Below are positions 48,168-57,426 of a stretch of 64,000 bases of DNA, piece after piece (the first letter of the stretch is position 1; each line of letters opens with the position of its first letter). Position numbers and translations under genes: made by a program. This DNA comes from Dysgonamonadaceae bacterium (GTDB lineage: Bacteria > Bacteroidota > Bacteroidia > Bacteroidales > Azobacteroidaceae): positions 1 to 64,000 of the forward strand of contig JAIRVZ010000092.1 in the NCBI GenBank assembly GCA_031253625.1, in the 5' to 3' direction. The notes under the pieces were generated by a model. It ran no database searches and was not told where the DNA came from. It saw nothing but the letters and a program-made list of their open reading frames with translations.

Positions 48168-49139
48168 TTAAAGTCTAATCCGTTTAATATTTAACTTCTC
48201 TAAATCGGTTGTTCCTAATTGGTGAGATTCTCCTTTTCCGATATGCCCAACATCTTCCAATAGCATTTTTTCTACTTGATTGAAAAACTGCACGGCAGCC
48301 GTATCCGCAGCTACAATATCGGGAGAGATTATCAACGTTTTTAATATAGAAACATCATCTATGCTTTTTCCTTGCGGGCCATTTCGACGCATTACGCGAT
48401 AAGCATCGATAACATTAAGTACAGGTTTTTTCTCCCATGTACAAGAATCAGCGATACATTGTTGCAGGTCGTTTCCATGGAAAAATCCACGGTCCCAAAC
48501 AATTCCCATATAGTTTTTCATGGCGATGGTCATTTTGGCTCCGCCATGGTTTTTCAATATCGGAACGTTAATCCATACGTCAGCATCAAGCAACGCCTCG
48601 TGAATTTTTGTTTCCTTCAAATTGATGCCTCGAGGTAAAGTAACATCTTTATAATATCTTTCGTCATTACCCGGAATCATCGTGCCACCCGCAGCTTTTA
48701 CGGCATCTTCTATGCCGCTATTTTTATAGCATTTAATCCAGTTATCGCAAGTATGATCAAATACAATGACTTTCGATGCGCCTGCTGCTAAGCATTTTTT
48801 CACCAATGCACCGACTAAAATAGGATTGGTATTTGCAGCATATTCGGGTTTACGATCCCATCCGATATTTGGTTTAACGACAACGCTTTGTCCTTTTTTA
48901 ATGTATTGTTCTATTCCGCCCAAAGTTTCTAAAGCTTTATTAAGCATAACATCGGGTTCTCCGCCCATTACGGCAACTAAATCGGGAACTGATTCTACCG
49001 TTAATTCGTCACTAACTAACGATTCTTGTAATTTATCGAAATTCAACGATTGTTTTTCTCTTTTACAACTCGAAAAACCTAATGTAGAAGCCGCAACTCC
49101 GGCTACAATTCCTTTCCTTAAAAAATCACGACGTTTCAT
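48168..49139 (-). CDS. DUF362 domain protein with Tat-type signal
   Basis: 323 residues with a twin-arginine-like leader (MKRRDFLRKGIVAGVAASTL, then a Cys at GFSSC) and the DUF362 fold (KKGQSVVVKPNIGWDR, VWINVPILKNHGGAKMTIAM, KNYMGIVWDRGFFHGND). DUF362 proteins often sit beside iron-sulfur proteins; the reaction is unknown. It probably acts in the periplasm or at the membrane. Followed closely by the phosphoribosyltransferase gene on the same strand. Confidence 0.85.
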   Translation of the reverse strand: MKRRDFLRKGIVAGVAASTLGFSSCKREKQSLNFDKLQESLVSDELTVESVPDLVAVMGGEPDVMLNKALETLGGIEQYIKKGQSVVVKPNIGWDRKPEYAANTNPILVGALVKKCLAAGASKVIVFDHTCDNWIKCYKNSGIEDAVKAAGGTMIPGNDERYYKDVTLPRGINLKETKIHEALLDADVWINVPILKNHGGAKMTIAMKNYMGIVWDRGFFHGNDLQQCIADSCTWEKKPVLNVIDAYRVMRRNGPQGKSIDDVSILKTLIISPDIVAADTAAVQFFNQVEKMLLEDVGHIGKGESHQLGTTDLEKLNIKRIRL

Positions 49140-49167
49140 ATTTTTTATTTTTTTGGTTGTTTTAGAA

Positions 49168-49572
49168 TTAAATTATCCATGGGTATTTAAAACAATCTTC
49201 GTTATATAAAGCATAATCGGCATTGCCATTAACTGCAAAAGTTTTTACTGACTTAGCCTCTTTCTCTAAAAGAGATTTGGCATAATTCAACGTACTTCCG
49301 GTCTTTACTCTATCTTCGACAAGTAATATTGTTTTATCTTTAAAATCAAAATCAATTGGAGCAATTAACTTTGGCGATTCGTATTTCGGTTTTTGATTCG
49401 GGTCGCGCAAGTTGATTTTCAACAATTGAATCTCCGTATCCAGCCGCTGATTTAAAATAGCGGCAGGAATAATACCTCCATTCGCAATAGCTACAATCAA
49501 ATCGAATTTTTCTTCAAATTGAATATTGCGGAAACGGTTTAATACTCCTTCAAACGTTTTCATATTTTTCAT
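49168..49572 (-). CDS. Phosphoribosyltransferase-family protein
   Basis: 134 residues with a type I PRTase fold. The PRPP loop is ILLVEDRVKTGSTLNYAKSL and the N-terminal part (DLIVAIANGGIIPAAILNQR) matches ComF/hypoxanthine-type PRTases. Substrate unknown. It starts beside a copy of the CTCACTACGTTCG repeat and upstream of the DUF362 gene. Confidence 0.8.
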   Translation of the reverse strand: MKNMKTFEGVLNRFRNIQFEEKFDLIVAIANGGIIPAAILNQRLDTEIQLLKINLRDPNQKPKYESPKLIAPIDFDFKDKTILLVEDRVKTGSTLNYAKSLLEKEAKSVKTFAVNGNADYALYNEDCFKYPWII

Positions 49573-49574
49573 TG

Positions 49575-49597
49575 GATTCCGAACGTAGTGAGGAATC
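49575..49597 (-). repeat. CTCACTACGTTCG short repeat, copy C (inverted)
   Basis: GATTCCGAACGTAGTGAGGAATC, the reverse complement of the 31198 copy, between the ECF S-component and the phosphoribosyltransferase genes. Confidence 0.6.
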
Positions 49598-49603
49598 TAA
49601 CAA

Positions 49604-50116
49604 TTATTTATCCGCAATCAATCGAAGTAACAAGTAACCGCCGAAAAGTTGAAGTAACATTCCCGGAATACCCAAACGGAAATCCTGAACAGCTGCATAG
49701 AAATCTTTAACGATTGCCCATTCTACCAAAGTGCCGACAAACTGATAATCCAAAATGACAACCAAAAGGGTAAGGAGAGAAACTACTCCTGTTTTCTTGG
49801 AAATCATAGACGCTGCGACAGCCAACAAAACAGACTTGGTCAGGATAATTGGCAACATTCCGGCTACCGGCATGCCAAACAACCAATGATTGGCTAAAGG
49901 AGAAAGTACCGCAGTCAATAATCCGACAGATAATCCGTATTTATAGGCGGCAATGAGTGTAAAAAAATAAATTGGTAACCAAACAAATCCACCTTGAGGT
50001 AACAAGTGACACAGTTGCGGTAATGCCAAATTGCCGATAATGAAAAGAGTTGCAAAAAGATAGGCTTTTATATCAGCCAATCCATACGCGCGAGTTTTAA
50101 TGTTTGCTGTAATCAT
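49604..50116 (-). CDS. ECF transporter S component
   Basis: 170 residues with about five membrane helices (for example LFATLFIIGNLALPQLCHLL and IYFFTLIAAYKYGLSVGLLT), and an NHWLFGMPVAGMLP segment as in ECF substrate-binding subunits. These small proteins bind a vitamin and dock on a shared energising module. It follows the BtuB-like receptor on the same strand, so the substrate may be a cobamide or another corrin or vitamin; ligand identity is unproven. Confidence 0.75.
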   Translation of the reverse strand: MITANIKTRAYGLADIKAYLFATLFIIGNLALPQLCHLLPQGGFVWLPIYFFTLIAAYKYGLSVGLLTAVLSPLANHWLFGMPVAGMLPIILTKSVLLAVAASMISKKTGVVSLLTLLVVILDYQFVGTLVEWAIVKDFYAAVQDFRLGIPGMLLQLFGGYLLLRLIADK

Positions 50117-50151
50117 GATGATAAATTTTTATTGTTTTTTTAATGAATTTC

Positions 50152-50249
50152 TACCCCTAAATCCCCTAAAGGGGACTTTAACTTCTGAAAAAACCGAAAC
50201 AATTAAAATATTTTACACGCCAAAGTCCCCTTTAGGGGATTTAGGGGTA
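50152..50249. repeat. 28-bp perfect inverted repeat between TonB receptor and ECF genes
   Basis: TACCCCTAAATCCCCTAAAG... (50152-50179) and its exact reverse complement (50222-50249) enclose 42 bp. It lies in the gap between two same-strand transport genes. It could be a MITE-like insertion or a transcript hairpin that reduces read-through. Confidence 0.75.
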
Positions 50250-50276
50250 AAAAGTGAAGGGCAAATGTAGTATAAA

Positions 50277-52148
50277 TTAATTAAAATTCAAATCAAAACC
50301 TCCGAAAATAACAATTCCGGGCATTGGGAAACCATAATTAATTTCGTAATTCGTATTGGTTAGGTTTTCTCCACTAACAAACAAAGAAACCATTTTTGCC
50401 GCTTTGTAAGTCAGTCTTGCATTCAGCAAAGCATAATTTCCTTTCTTATTTTTTTCGATAGAAGTATATAAATCTCCTACATATTGGAAATCGGGAGAGA
50501 AAACAAATCGTTTTATTTCCCAATCAATATTCAAAAACGCTTTGTGCTTAGGAGCGGCAAGTAAAGGCGTATCGGTATCTAAAAAGCTGTAATTGCCGTT
50601 CAACTTCAGATTCGAAAACATCTTGTATTCGACAGATAATTCAAATCCTTTGTTGATAAAAGAGCCGGTATTGACATTTTTCGGTCGACCATCGATCATG
50701 TCCATTTGAATCATATTCTTACCATTGATGTAAAAAGCTGTTAACTCACAGTTTAGCTTATTACCGAAAAGCTGTTGCAAATAAGAGATTTCATAATTGA
50801 ACATTGATTCCGGTCTCAAATCCGGATTGGCTTGTTGATACATATACAAATCCCTGATATTAGGACTTCTAAATCCTTTTGAAACAGATGCTTTGAAACC
50901 GGTATTTTTCGATAAAGAATAAGTTGCCCCCAACTGTGGAGTCCATTCGTTTCCGTATAATTCATTTATTTCCAACCGGATTCCGGCATTGACCGATAAT
51001 TTTCCGGCTATGGTTTGTTCAGTCAGCAGGTATATGCCCAATTCATCAACGCTTTTGTTTACGATATTGCCGGTATGATGATTGTGTATCGTATCGTTCC
51101 AAGCGCGACCGCCCCATTGTTTATAATCCACTCCGGCAGTGATTGAATTATTTTCGAAAAAGCGGAAAGTTTCGTAAATCGAACCTCCTGCACTGTAATC
51201 TCTTGAGTTAAAAAGGAAAACTTGTAAAGGGTCAGGTTTAGGTTTATTGGCCATATATCCATTGTTGATTTCATGTCGCCCCCAATTGTAAAATGCCTGA
51301 ATCGCTCCCGATATTTTTTCATATTTCTTTTCAATAGAAAAAGAATAAGTAGTACGCAAAGCATCTACCCGGCCGTCGAGTATTGGATCCTGTGTAGTTC
51401 CCGGATTCCGGCTATCAATATGAGTAATAAGCGTGCCGGCAGAAACTTTCCAATTTTCAGACAAATCATAAGCTATCTTCACAGAACCATTCGTTGTGTT
51501 GAATGCCGAATTATCGCGGTGTCCATCTGTTCTGTCGCGATTGATAGAGGCAAAAGCACCGATTTTTTCTTCTTTACCCCATACATTTGCCATATATTTT
51601 TGAGTGTTATACGAACCATACATTACTCTTCCTCTTCCGTAAAGACCTTCTTTTTGAGGTCTGTGGGTAATTATATTAATTGCTCCGCCCATGGCACCCG
51701 AACCATAAAGTAAAGATGCCGGACCTCGCGTTACTTCCACTTTTTCCGCATCGGAAATCGAATAAGTATCGGGCAGACCATGACCAAAAATTCCTGCCCA
51801 TTGCGGCTGCCCGTCAAAAAGCATCAACACTTTGTTGCCTCCACCGACACCACGGATGTTAACGATTCCGGCAGAGCCTCCCGACAATCCAAAACCGGTA
51901 ACACCGCGCTGTGTTACAAAGAGTCCGGGCACAAGTTCTGTCAACAGCGGAAGAACAGCCGATTCATAACTGCTTTTCAACGTTTGATTATCAAGAACGG
52001 TAATTGTAGTAGATTCCGGCAGAGGTTTTCCTGCCGAAGTATTGCTTTGACCAATAATCTTAACTGTATCTACCGATAATGTGATTTGGGAAAATATTTG
52101 GGCGCTAATTCCTAATAAGCTTATTAATATCCAAATTCGCAAACGCAT
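50277..52148 (-). CDS. TonB-dependent outer-membrane receptor (BtuB-like)
   Basis: 623 residues with a signal peptide (ending SAQIFSQ), a plug domain (VTQRGVTGFGLSGGSAGIVN, RGVGGGNKVLMLFDGQPQWA) and a 22-strand barrel ending GIVIFGGFDLNFN. The plug features and the ECF S-component behind it resemble BtuB-type vitamin receptors. The N-terminal region (SVDTVKIIGQSNTSAGKPLP) would hold the TonB box. No cobalamin riboswitch was recognised upstream, so the substrate stays open. Confidence 0.85.
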   Translation of the reverse strand: MRLRIWILISLLGISAQIFSQITLSVDTVKIIGQSNTSAGKPLPESTTITVLDNQTLKSSYESAVLPLLTELVPGLFVTQRGVTGFGLSGGSAGIVNIRGVGGGNKVLMLFDGQPQWAGIFGHGLPDTYSISDAEKVEVTRGPASLLYGSGAMGGAINIITHRPQKEGLYGRGRVMYGSYNTQKYMANVWGKEEKIGAFASINRDRTDGHRDNSAFNTTNGSVKIAYDLSENWKVSAGTLITHIDSRNPGTTQDPILDGRVDALRTTYSFSIEKKYEKISGAIQAFYNWGRHEINNGYMANKPKPDPLQVFLFNSRDYSAGGSIYETFRFFENNSITAGVDYKQWGGRAWNDTIHNHHTGNIVNKSVDELGIYLLTEQTIAGKLSVNAGIRLEINELYGNEWTPQLGATYSLSKNTGFKASVSKGFRSPNIRDLYMYQQANPDLRPESMFNYEISYLQQLFGNKLNCELTAFYINGKNMIQMDMIDGRPKNVNTGSFINKGFELSVEYKMFSNLKLNGNYSFLDTDTPLLAAPKHKAFLNIDWEIKRFVFSPDFQYVGDLYTSIEKNKKGNYALLNARLTYKAAKMVSLFVSGENLTNTNYEINYGFPMPGIVIFGGFDLNFN

Positions 52149-52259
52149 AAGTTATGTTTTCTTAAATTGACTTATTTTTTACAAAAAAACCCACATACTA
52201 TTGGATACAAGTACGTGGGGTCTATCATGTTTTTACCGTCTGTTGTTTCTATCTTTTCG

Positions 52260-52346
52260 CGGAAGCGGGGGGATTCGAACCCCCGGTACAGTTACCCGTA
52301 CGTCAGTTTAGCAAACTGGTGGTTTCAGCCACTCACCCACACTTCC
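52260..52346 (-). tRNA. tRNA-Ser (anticodon GCU)
   Basis: On the minus strand the acceptor stem is GGAAGTG/CGCTTCC with discriminator G. The anticodon loop TTGCTAA reads GCT, the variable arm is long (GTACGGGTAACTGTAC-like), and the T-arm is GGGGGTTCGAATCCCCC. All features fit tRNA-Ser(GCU). CCA is not encoded. Confidence 0.93.
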
Positions 52347-52383
52347 AAGACTCTTTTGATCTTTGTTTTTGCAAACAGCGGTG

Positions 52384-52391
52384 CAAATATA
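52384..52391 (-). promoter_or_regulatory. -7 element of tRNA-Ser
   Basis: TATATTTG on the minus strand, about 40 bp upstream of the tRNA 5' end. Confidence 0.5.
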
Positions 52392-52436
52392 GAAGATTCT
52401 TTCGAACTTATCAAAGTTTTCAAAGACTATTTTTTA

Positions 52437-52444
52437 TAACTTTG
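52437..52444 (+). promoter_or_regulatory. -7 element of mltG
   Basis: TAACTTTG four bp before the mltG start codon, implying a near-leaderless mRNA. Confidence 0.4.
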
Positions 52445-52448
52445 CACT

Positions 52449-53489
52449 ATGAAAAAGAAAAGAAAGGTTTGGACTATTATCGCTGCGTCTTTAGCATCAG
52501 TCATTTTGGCTATAGGAAGTTCTTATATCTATGTGTATAAAAAATACATGTCGCCTTTTTTCAATGTCAAACAAACCGTATACGTCTATGTGAATGACAA
52601 CAAAGATTACAACGATTTATTATCGCAACTGCAATCGGTTGCTCATATAAAAGATGTGAATATATTTGACAAGATTGCCGGAACCATGAAATATCCCGAC
52701 AATATGCGAACCGGACGTTATGCGGTAACTCCCGACATGACTTGTAAACAACTGTTGCAAAACCTCAGAAACGGGAATCAGGCACCTTCTCGCATCACGT
52801 TTAATAATATCAGATTAAAGGAAGATTTGGCTAAACGCATCAGTGAACAATTAATGTTCAGCGAAGGAGAATTGTATCAACAATTAAACGATTCTGCCGT
52901 TTGCGCTCAATTCGGATTCGACACCAATACGATTCTTTGTATGTTTATCCCTAATACTTACGAGATGTACTGGAATATTCCTGTCGAAAAATTTATAAAA
53001 AAAATGAAATCGGAGTATGATAAATTTTGGACTCCCGAACGCATCGAAAAAGCACAGGAAATCCCATTAACTCCCATACAAGTATCTATTGTAGCATCTA
53101 TCGTGGAAGAAGAAACCGCTGCAAATTCGGAATTTTCAACTGTTGCCGGATTGTATATCAATCGCTTAAAACGAGGCATGCTACTCCAAGCCGACCCGAC
53201 GGTAAAATATGCTGTGGGAGATTTTTCGCTTAAAAGGATTTTGTTTGTACATCTTGAAAAGGATTCTCCTTACAACACATACAAATACGCAGGATTGCCT
53301 CCCGGGCCTATCAGAATCCCATCTATTCGGGGCATCGATGCTGTGTTAAATCATGCACAACACAACTATATTTATATGTGTGCAAAAGAAGATTTTTCGG
53401 GTAAGCATAACTTTGCAACTACCTTGTCGGAACACAATACCAATGCAGCTAAATATCAAGCTGCACTAAACCGGAATAAAATCAAATAA
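52449..53489 (+). CDS. mltG: Endolytic peptidoglycan transglycosylase MltG
   Basis: 346 residues with one N-terminal membrane helix (TIIAASLASVILAIGSSYIY) and a YceG/MltG domain. The catalytic Glu lies in VSIVASIVEEETAANSEFST and VAGLYINRLKRGMLLQADPT, with YAGLPPGPI further on. MltG cuts nascent glycan strands and ends their extension. Length is normal. Probably cotranscribed with nothing else; the next gene starts 38 bp on. Confidence 0.93.
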   Translation: MKKKRKVWTIIAASLASVILAIGSSYIYVYKKYMSPFFNVKQTVYVYVNDNKDYNDLLSQLQSVAHIKDVNIFDKIAGTMKYPDNMRTGRYAVTPDMTCKQLLQNLRNGNQAPSRITFNNIRLKEDLAKRISEQLMFSEGELYQQLNDSAVCAQFGFDTNTILCMFIPNTYEMYWNIPVEKFIKKMKSEYDKFWTPERIEKAQEIPLTPIQVSIVASIVEEETAANSEFSTVAGLYINRLKRGMLLQADPTVKYAVGDFSLKRILFVHLEKDSPYNTYKYAGLPPGPIRIPSIRGIDAVLNHAQHNYIYMCAKEDFSGKHNFATTLSEHNTNAAKYQAALNRNKIK

Positions 53490-53527
53490 AATTACTTAAT
53501 ACTGAAAACTATTAAAATCGAAACATT

Positions 53528-55006
53528 ATGAGAACGACATTAATACTCATTTTTTCGCTGGTCGGATGTATGTATACCGCGTTGCACGCTCAAGAAGAAG
53601 AAAGATACTACGGAGGAGTCGTATTGAATGATTCTATATACGAATTGATTCCGAAAAAACCTGTTTTGCTCACGCGAAGTTATGAGATACTGCCGGCAAG
53701 TCATTCTTTAAGGAACTATTGTCCTACTGTAGGAGCTCAGGGAAGATATAGTACTTGTACGAGTTGGGCTTCTGCCTACGCTGCGCGTACTATTTCCGAA
53801 GCGGTAATTAATAATTGGCAAAGTACCCAGTCATCAGCAGAGGCATTTTCCCCATTGTTTGTTTACTCTTTGTCGAGAGGAGAGAACAGTGGAAATTGTC
53901 AGACCGGTATCTATTTAGATGCAGCATTTCAAACTTTAAAGACAAGAGGAGCAGCAAAATATCGTGATTTCAGTTATGATTGTACATCGCATGTTTCTAT
54001 TCCGAGTGAATTGTATCCCAAGGCACAGTCTAATGTCATAGATAATTATTTCGCTTTATTTTCCGCAAAAGATTCTCACGAGAAGAAAATTATTACTACA
54101 AAAAAATCCATTTCCGAAAACCGGCCGGTGGTCGTATCTATGGCAAATTATATTTCCTTTCAAAAAAACAATGAGGAAGTTTGGAGCGGAACCGCAGATG
54201 TTATGGATGGCTATCATGCCATGTGTGTGGTCGCTTACGACAACAATAAAGACGGCGGTGCTTTCTTGTTTATGAACAGTTGGGGGCCACGTTGGGGAGA
54301 TAACGGATTTAAGTGGGTAAGGTATTCCGATTTCAGTAAATATGTAAATTATGCGATGGAGATGTATGTGAAGAAAAAAACAACAACACCTCAAACTACC
54401 CCTTCGGTAACTCACCCAACTCCGACTCCAAAGCCAACTCCGGTTACTACCCAATCGGCACAAACGGAATTGAACAATTTGGCAGGAGAATTGAATTTTG
54501 TTCTATCTACCGGACAAAAGATGCGTCCTCGATTGTATAACGCCAATCGGAATCCTTATTATGTGCTGGAAGGAAGTTATATTTCCGGAACTCGGTATCG
54601 CTTGTATGTGTCCAACCATGAACCGGCATACGTGTATATCATAGGCTCTGATTTAACAAATGCAGTTTCCAAAGTTTTTCCTCCGCACGACCAAGTCAGT
54701 GCGGCATTGGTTTACCAGTCAAATGAAATGGCTATTCCGGATGAAAAATGGCATATCCAAATGGACAATACAACAGGCAAAGATTATGCTTGTGTACTCT
54801 ATTCTCGCGATGAATTGCCTATTAACGAAATTGTGCACAGAATAAAAGCCGAATCCGGTTCATTTATTGAAAAAATCAATAAAGTATTAGCAGATAAAAT
54901 AGTGCCGGCAAAGGATATTAAATACGACTATTCTGCGATTAGATTCAGTGTAAAAAATACGGACAAAACCGTTGTTCCTATTATCATAGAAATTGACCAC
55001 CGATAA
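53528..55006 (+). CDS. Secreted C1 papain-family cysteine peptidase
   Basis: 492 residues with a signal peptide (ending ALHAQE). The papain triad is in order: Gln71 and Cys77 (VGAQGRYSTCTSWASA), His in MDGYHAMCVVAYDNN and Asn in FMNSWGPRWGDNGF. A Thr/Pro-rich linker (TTTPQTTPSVTHPTPTPKPT) joins a C-terminal domain of about 180 residues of unknown type. It probably degrades proteins outside the cell or at the surface. Followed by an M28 peptidase gene 27 bp on. Confidence 0.9.
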   Translation: MRTTLILIFSLVGCMYTALHAQEEERYYGGVVLNDSIYELIPKKPVLLTRSYEILPASHSLRNYCPTVGAQGRYSTCTSWASAYAARTISEAVINNWQSTQSSAEAFSPLFVYSLSRGENSGNCQTGIYLDAAFQTLKTRGAAKYRDFSYDCTSHVSIPSELYPKAQSNVIDNYFALFSAKDSHEKKIITTKKSISENRPVVVSMANYISFQKNNEEVWSGTADVMDGYHAMCVVAYDNNKDGGAFLFMNSWGPRWGDNGFKWVRYSDFSKYVNYAMEMYVKKKTTTPQTTPSVTHPTPTPKPTPVTTQSAQTELNNLAGELNFVLSTGQKMRPRLYNANRNPYYVLEGSYISGTRYRLYVSNHEPAYVYIIGSDLTNAVSKVFPPHDQVSAALVYQSNEMAIPDEKWHIQMDNTTGKDYACVLYSRDELPINEIVHRIKAESGSFIEKINKVLADKIVPAKDIKYDYSAIRFSVKNTDKTVVPIIIEIDHR

Positions 55007-55033
55007 AGAATAACAAATTTTAAACATATAAAG

Positions 55034-55981
55034 ATGAAAAAAATCAGCACATTATTAACCGGTTTTCTTATGATGTTTTTTGCTGCTTCTGCGCAAATAT
55101 CTGATATCGAATTACGTGAAACATTGGATTTAATAAATAAAGACAGTCTTAGTCACACAGTGCAGTGTATGGAGAACTTTGAATCGCGACGATGTAATAA
55201 AACCATTGGTCACAACAAAAAAGTTGCCCAATATTTGGTAGATCGCCTAAAAGCGTATGGTATTGAAAATGCCCGCATTGACTCTTTTGTGGTATCAATT
55301 CCGAATCATTGGTTAGCAGGCCCGGTAAATCAATATATGTATAATGTATTGGGAACCTTGAAAGGCACAGGAGAAACCGATTCTACCGTGATTATCGGTG
55401 CGCATTTGGATGCCATCTCTTTTACAGGAACGCGTCCGGATTTTATTCTCGCAGAAACCGCGCCCGGCGCCAATGATAATGCTTCCGGTTGTGCCGTGAT
55501 GATTGAAATGGCACGAATTATCTACGAAAATAATTTAAAACCGTATCACAATATTGATTTTATGGCTTATGATGCGGAAGAGATCGGCTTATTGGGCTCT
55601 TACTACGATGCAGGAAAAAGACGTGCAGCAAACGAAAATATCATTGTAATGTTGAATAACGATGTGGTGGCTTATGAGCCGGAAGAAGATTGGGGGATAT
55701 ACCTTGTCGGACATAGTAATGCATTAGATGTTATAGAAAAAGCAGAACAAGCACTGATAGATTACACCATTGTTTCTCCGTTTTTTGCAGCCCTTGATAC
55801 TGAAAGTAGCGACAACTATCCTTATTACAAAAAAGATTATAAAGCTATTCGCTTTGTCGGGAAAAATTACAGTGCGTTTCCTCATTCTGAGAATGACCAT
55901 TCAGAAATTTTGAATTTTGAATTTTGCCGGCAAATTGCAAGAATGAATTTCGTTTTGCTTGCACATTACGCTGTTTTTTAA
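55034..55981 (+). CDS. Secreted M28-family zinc aminopeptidase
   Basis: 315 residues with a signal peptide (MKKISTLLTGFLMMFFAASAQ). M28 zinc ligands and catalytic Glu are seen in IIGAHLDAIS, PGANDNASGCAVMIEM and DFMAYDAEEIGLLGS. It releases amino acids from peptides and would work with the C1 peptidase encoded just before it. It overlaps the convergent recombinase gene by 4 bp, marking the left border of the accessory region. Confidence 0.9.
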   Translation: MKKISTLLTGFLMMFFAASAQISDIELRETLDLINKDSLSHTVQCMENFESRRCNKTIGHNKKVAQYLVDRLKAYGIENARIDSFVVSIPNHWLAGPVNQYMYNVLGTLKGTGETDSTVIIGAHLDAISFTGTRPDFILAETAPGANDNASGCAVMIEMARIIYENNLKPYHNIDFMAYDAEEIGLLGSYYDAGKRRAANENIIVMLNNDVVAYEPEEDWGIYLVGHSNALDVIEKAEQALIDYTIVSPFFAALDTESSDNYPYYKKDYKAIRFVGKNYSAFPHSENDHSEILNFEFCRQIARMNFVLLAHYAVF

Positions 55982-57069
55982 TCCTTTTGGTTCAACTCAT
56001 CCAACGGACTTCTAACATTCCTCAACTGGCGATTACCCACTTTAGCATAAATCTGGGTAGTTTTTATATCTCTGTGTCCCAGTAGCTTTTGGATAAAAGT
56101 CATGTCGGTTCCACATTCCAACAAATGCGTAGCATAACTATGCCGTAAGCCATGAATTCCCACCGATTTATTGATTTTCGCTTTTTGCATGGCATTTTTA
56201 AAAACAGCCTGTACACTGCGAATAGCATATTGTCCGCCATATTGACCCTCAAACAGGTATATTTTAGGACGATAAGCCCGATAATAATTTCGCAAATCAT
56301 CGAGAATGCTTTCGGGTAAATTTACATATCTATCCTTTTTCCCTTTCGCATTTTCGATATGTACCATCATTCGACTGCTGTCGATATTGGTAATTTTCAG
56401 ATTCACAATTTCGCTAACACGCAAACCCATTCCGTAGCACAATTTAAGCATCAACAAATGTTTCGGATTTTCAACTTGAGCAAAAATCCTCACAATATCT
56501 TTCTTGCCGATAACTTTAGGAAGCTGTGATTTCTTTTGTGGGCGGGGAATTTCCTCAAAGAAAATCTTCTCACGATGCAGCACTTGCTCAAAGTAAAATT
56601 TTACGGCGTTCATTCGACTATGAATAAGGTTTTCCGAAAATTTTAACTTTGTTATGCAATACAAAAAATAAGACCGTAAACGTTCAGGTGTCAATGTATC
56701 TACAGATGTACCTTTAAGCAAATAGAGTAATTGTGAAAATTCGGCACAGTAAATTCTAATGGTGCTTGGACTGTATGCTTTGAGCAAAAGCAATTCATGC
56801 ATTCGTTTGAGTGCAACAAGATTTACCGGATGAATTTGACTAATAACGGCTTTCCCCATTTCCGTTTTAGGCATCAAGCCAATTTCATTTCTAATGGCAC
56901 TACTATCGGGCAAATACCAACATTTTTTAGAAGAGCTCCACTTAGCTGTAGGAACCTTTTCCTTCAATTCATTTTTTAATAAAAGATTGTAGGGGAAATG
57001 CACAAAAATAACATTTTTATTTTGGTATTCGCCTGTCAAGAATTGGTAATTTTGATGGTTAAATGACAT
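55978..57069 (-). CDS. Tyrosine recombinase, integron-integrase-like position
   Basis: About 363 residues from the ATG at 57069. An N-terminal ~80-residue domain (KWSSSKKCWYLPDSSAIR) precedes a SAM-like core-binding domain (YSPSTIRIYCAEFSQLLYLL) and the catalytic domain: Arg in GMGLRVSEIVNL, HGLRHSYATHLLE, GHRDIKTTQIYAKV with the Tyr nucleophile. It reads away from a row of plus-strand genes separated by hairpin sites, the arrangement of intI beside its cassettes. It could equally be a XerC-like or transposon recombinase; the flanking sites argue for cassette recombination. Confidence 0.85.
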   Translation of the reverse strand: MSFNHQNYQFLTGEYQNKNVIFVHFPYNLLLKNELKEKVPTAKWSSSKKCWYLPDSSAIRNEIGLMPKTEMGKAVISQIHPVNLVALKRMHELLLLKAYSPSTIRIYCAEFSQLLYLLKGTSVDTLTPERLRSYFLYCITKLKFSENLIHSRMNAVKFYFEQVLHREKIFFEEIPRPQKKSQLPKVIGKKDIVRIFAQVENPKHLLMLKLCYGMGLRVSEIVNLKITNIDSSRMMVHIENAKGKKDRYVNLPESILDDLRNYYRAYRPKIYLFEGQYGGQYAIRSVQAVFKNAMQKAKINKSVGIHGLRHSYATHLLECGTDMTFIQKLLGHRDIKTTQIYAKVGNRQLRNVRSPLDELNQKD

Positions 57070-57136
57070 ACGCATTTCTAAATATAAATTTTTACAAACA
57101 TACATAAAAACGAGGTAATATTATAATGATTTTTCA

Positions 57137-57165
57137 TTTGAAAAACAGTTTTTTAATTACTTTTG
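57137..57165 (+). promoter_or_regulatory. Candidate cassette promoter (Pc-like)
   Basis: TTTG (57137-57140), 17 bp, TACTTTTG (57158-57165), pointing into the cassette row from beside the recombinase start. Confidence 0.5.
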
Positions 57166-57345
57166 CAAAAACAGTGTTCAAATAGACAAACTCTAATATG
57201 CGTATTTTGTATAGTCAAAATTTGTATTGACGTAACAATTACAATACAAGACACGAGACATACAAAAATACTAACAGCTAATAAACAGCGACTTATATGG
57301 AGATTTATCATAAAAACACAGAAAAAAACATGCGTCAATTTAACT

Positions 57346-57376
57346 CGTTAGCCGTCATGCGGGGGCGACAGTGCAG
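57346..57376 (+). repeat. Core site before the first cassette
   Basis: CGTTAGCCGTCATGCGGGGG then CGACAGTGCAG. The 10 bp CGTTAGCCGT recur inverted (ACGGCTAACG) at 58474 after the first gene, and the whole string aligns with the core at 61862. Confidence 0.6.
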
Positions 57377-57426
57377 TGGACAAAGAAGTGAAGATTGAAA
57401 AAATGTAATTATATAAATTAAAAAGT

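Larger units (their letters stand above)
57070..57426 (+). other. Recombinase/cassette intergenic region, attI-like
   Basis: 357 bp without a gene between the divergent recombinase and the first cassette gene. It holds a plus-strand promoter (57137-57165), an AT-rich stretch including ACTAACAGCTAATAAACAGC near 57270, and the core CGTTAGCCGTCATGCGGGGG at 57346. In an integron, attI and the cassette promoter lie here. Confidence 0.5.

Noticed and set aside
52149-52259. Cobalamin riboswitch before the BtuB-like receptor
   Set aside because: No B12-box or conserved riboswitch core could be seen in the short leader; tRNA-Ser lies just upstream.
55978-57069. Prophage integrase
   Set aside because: No phage structural, lysis or replication genes lie nearby; the neighbouring hairpin sites fit cassette recombination better.
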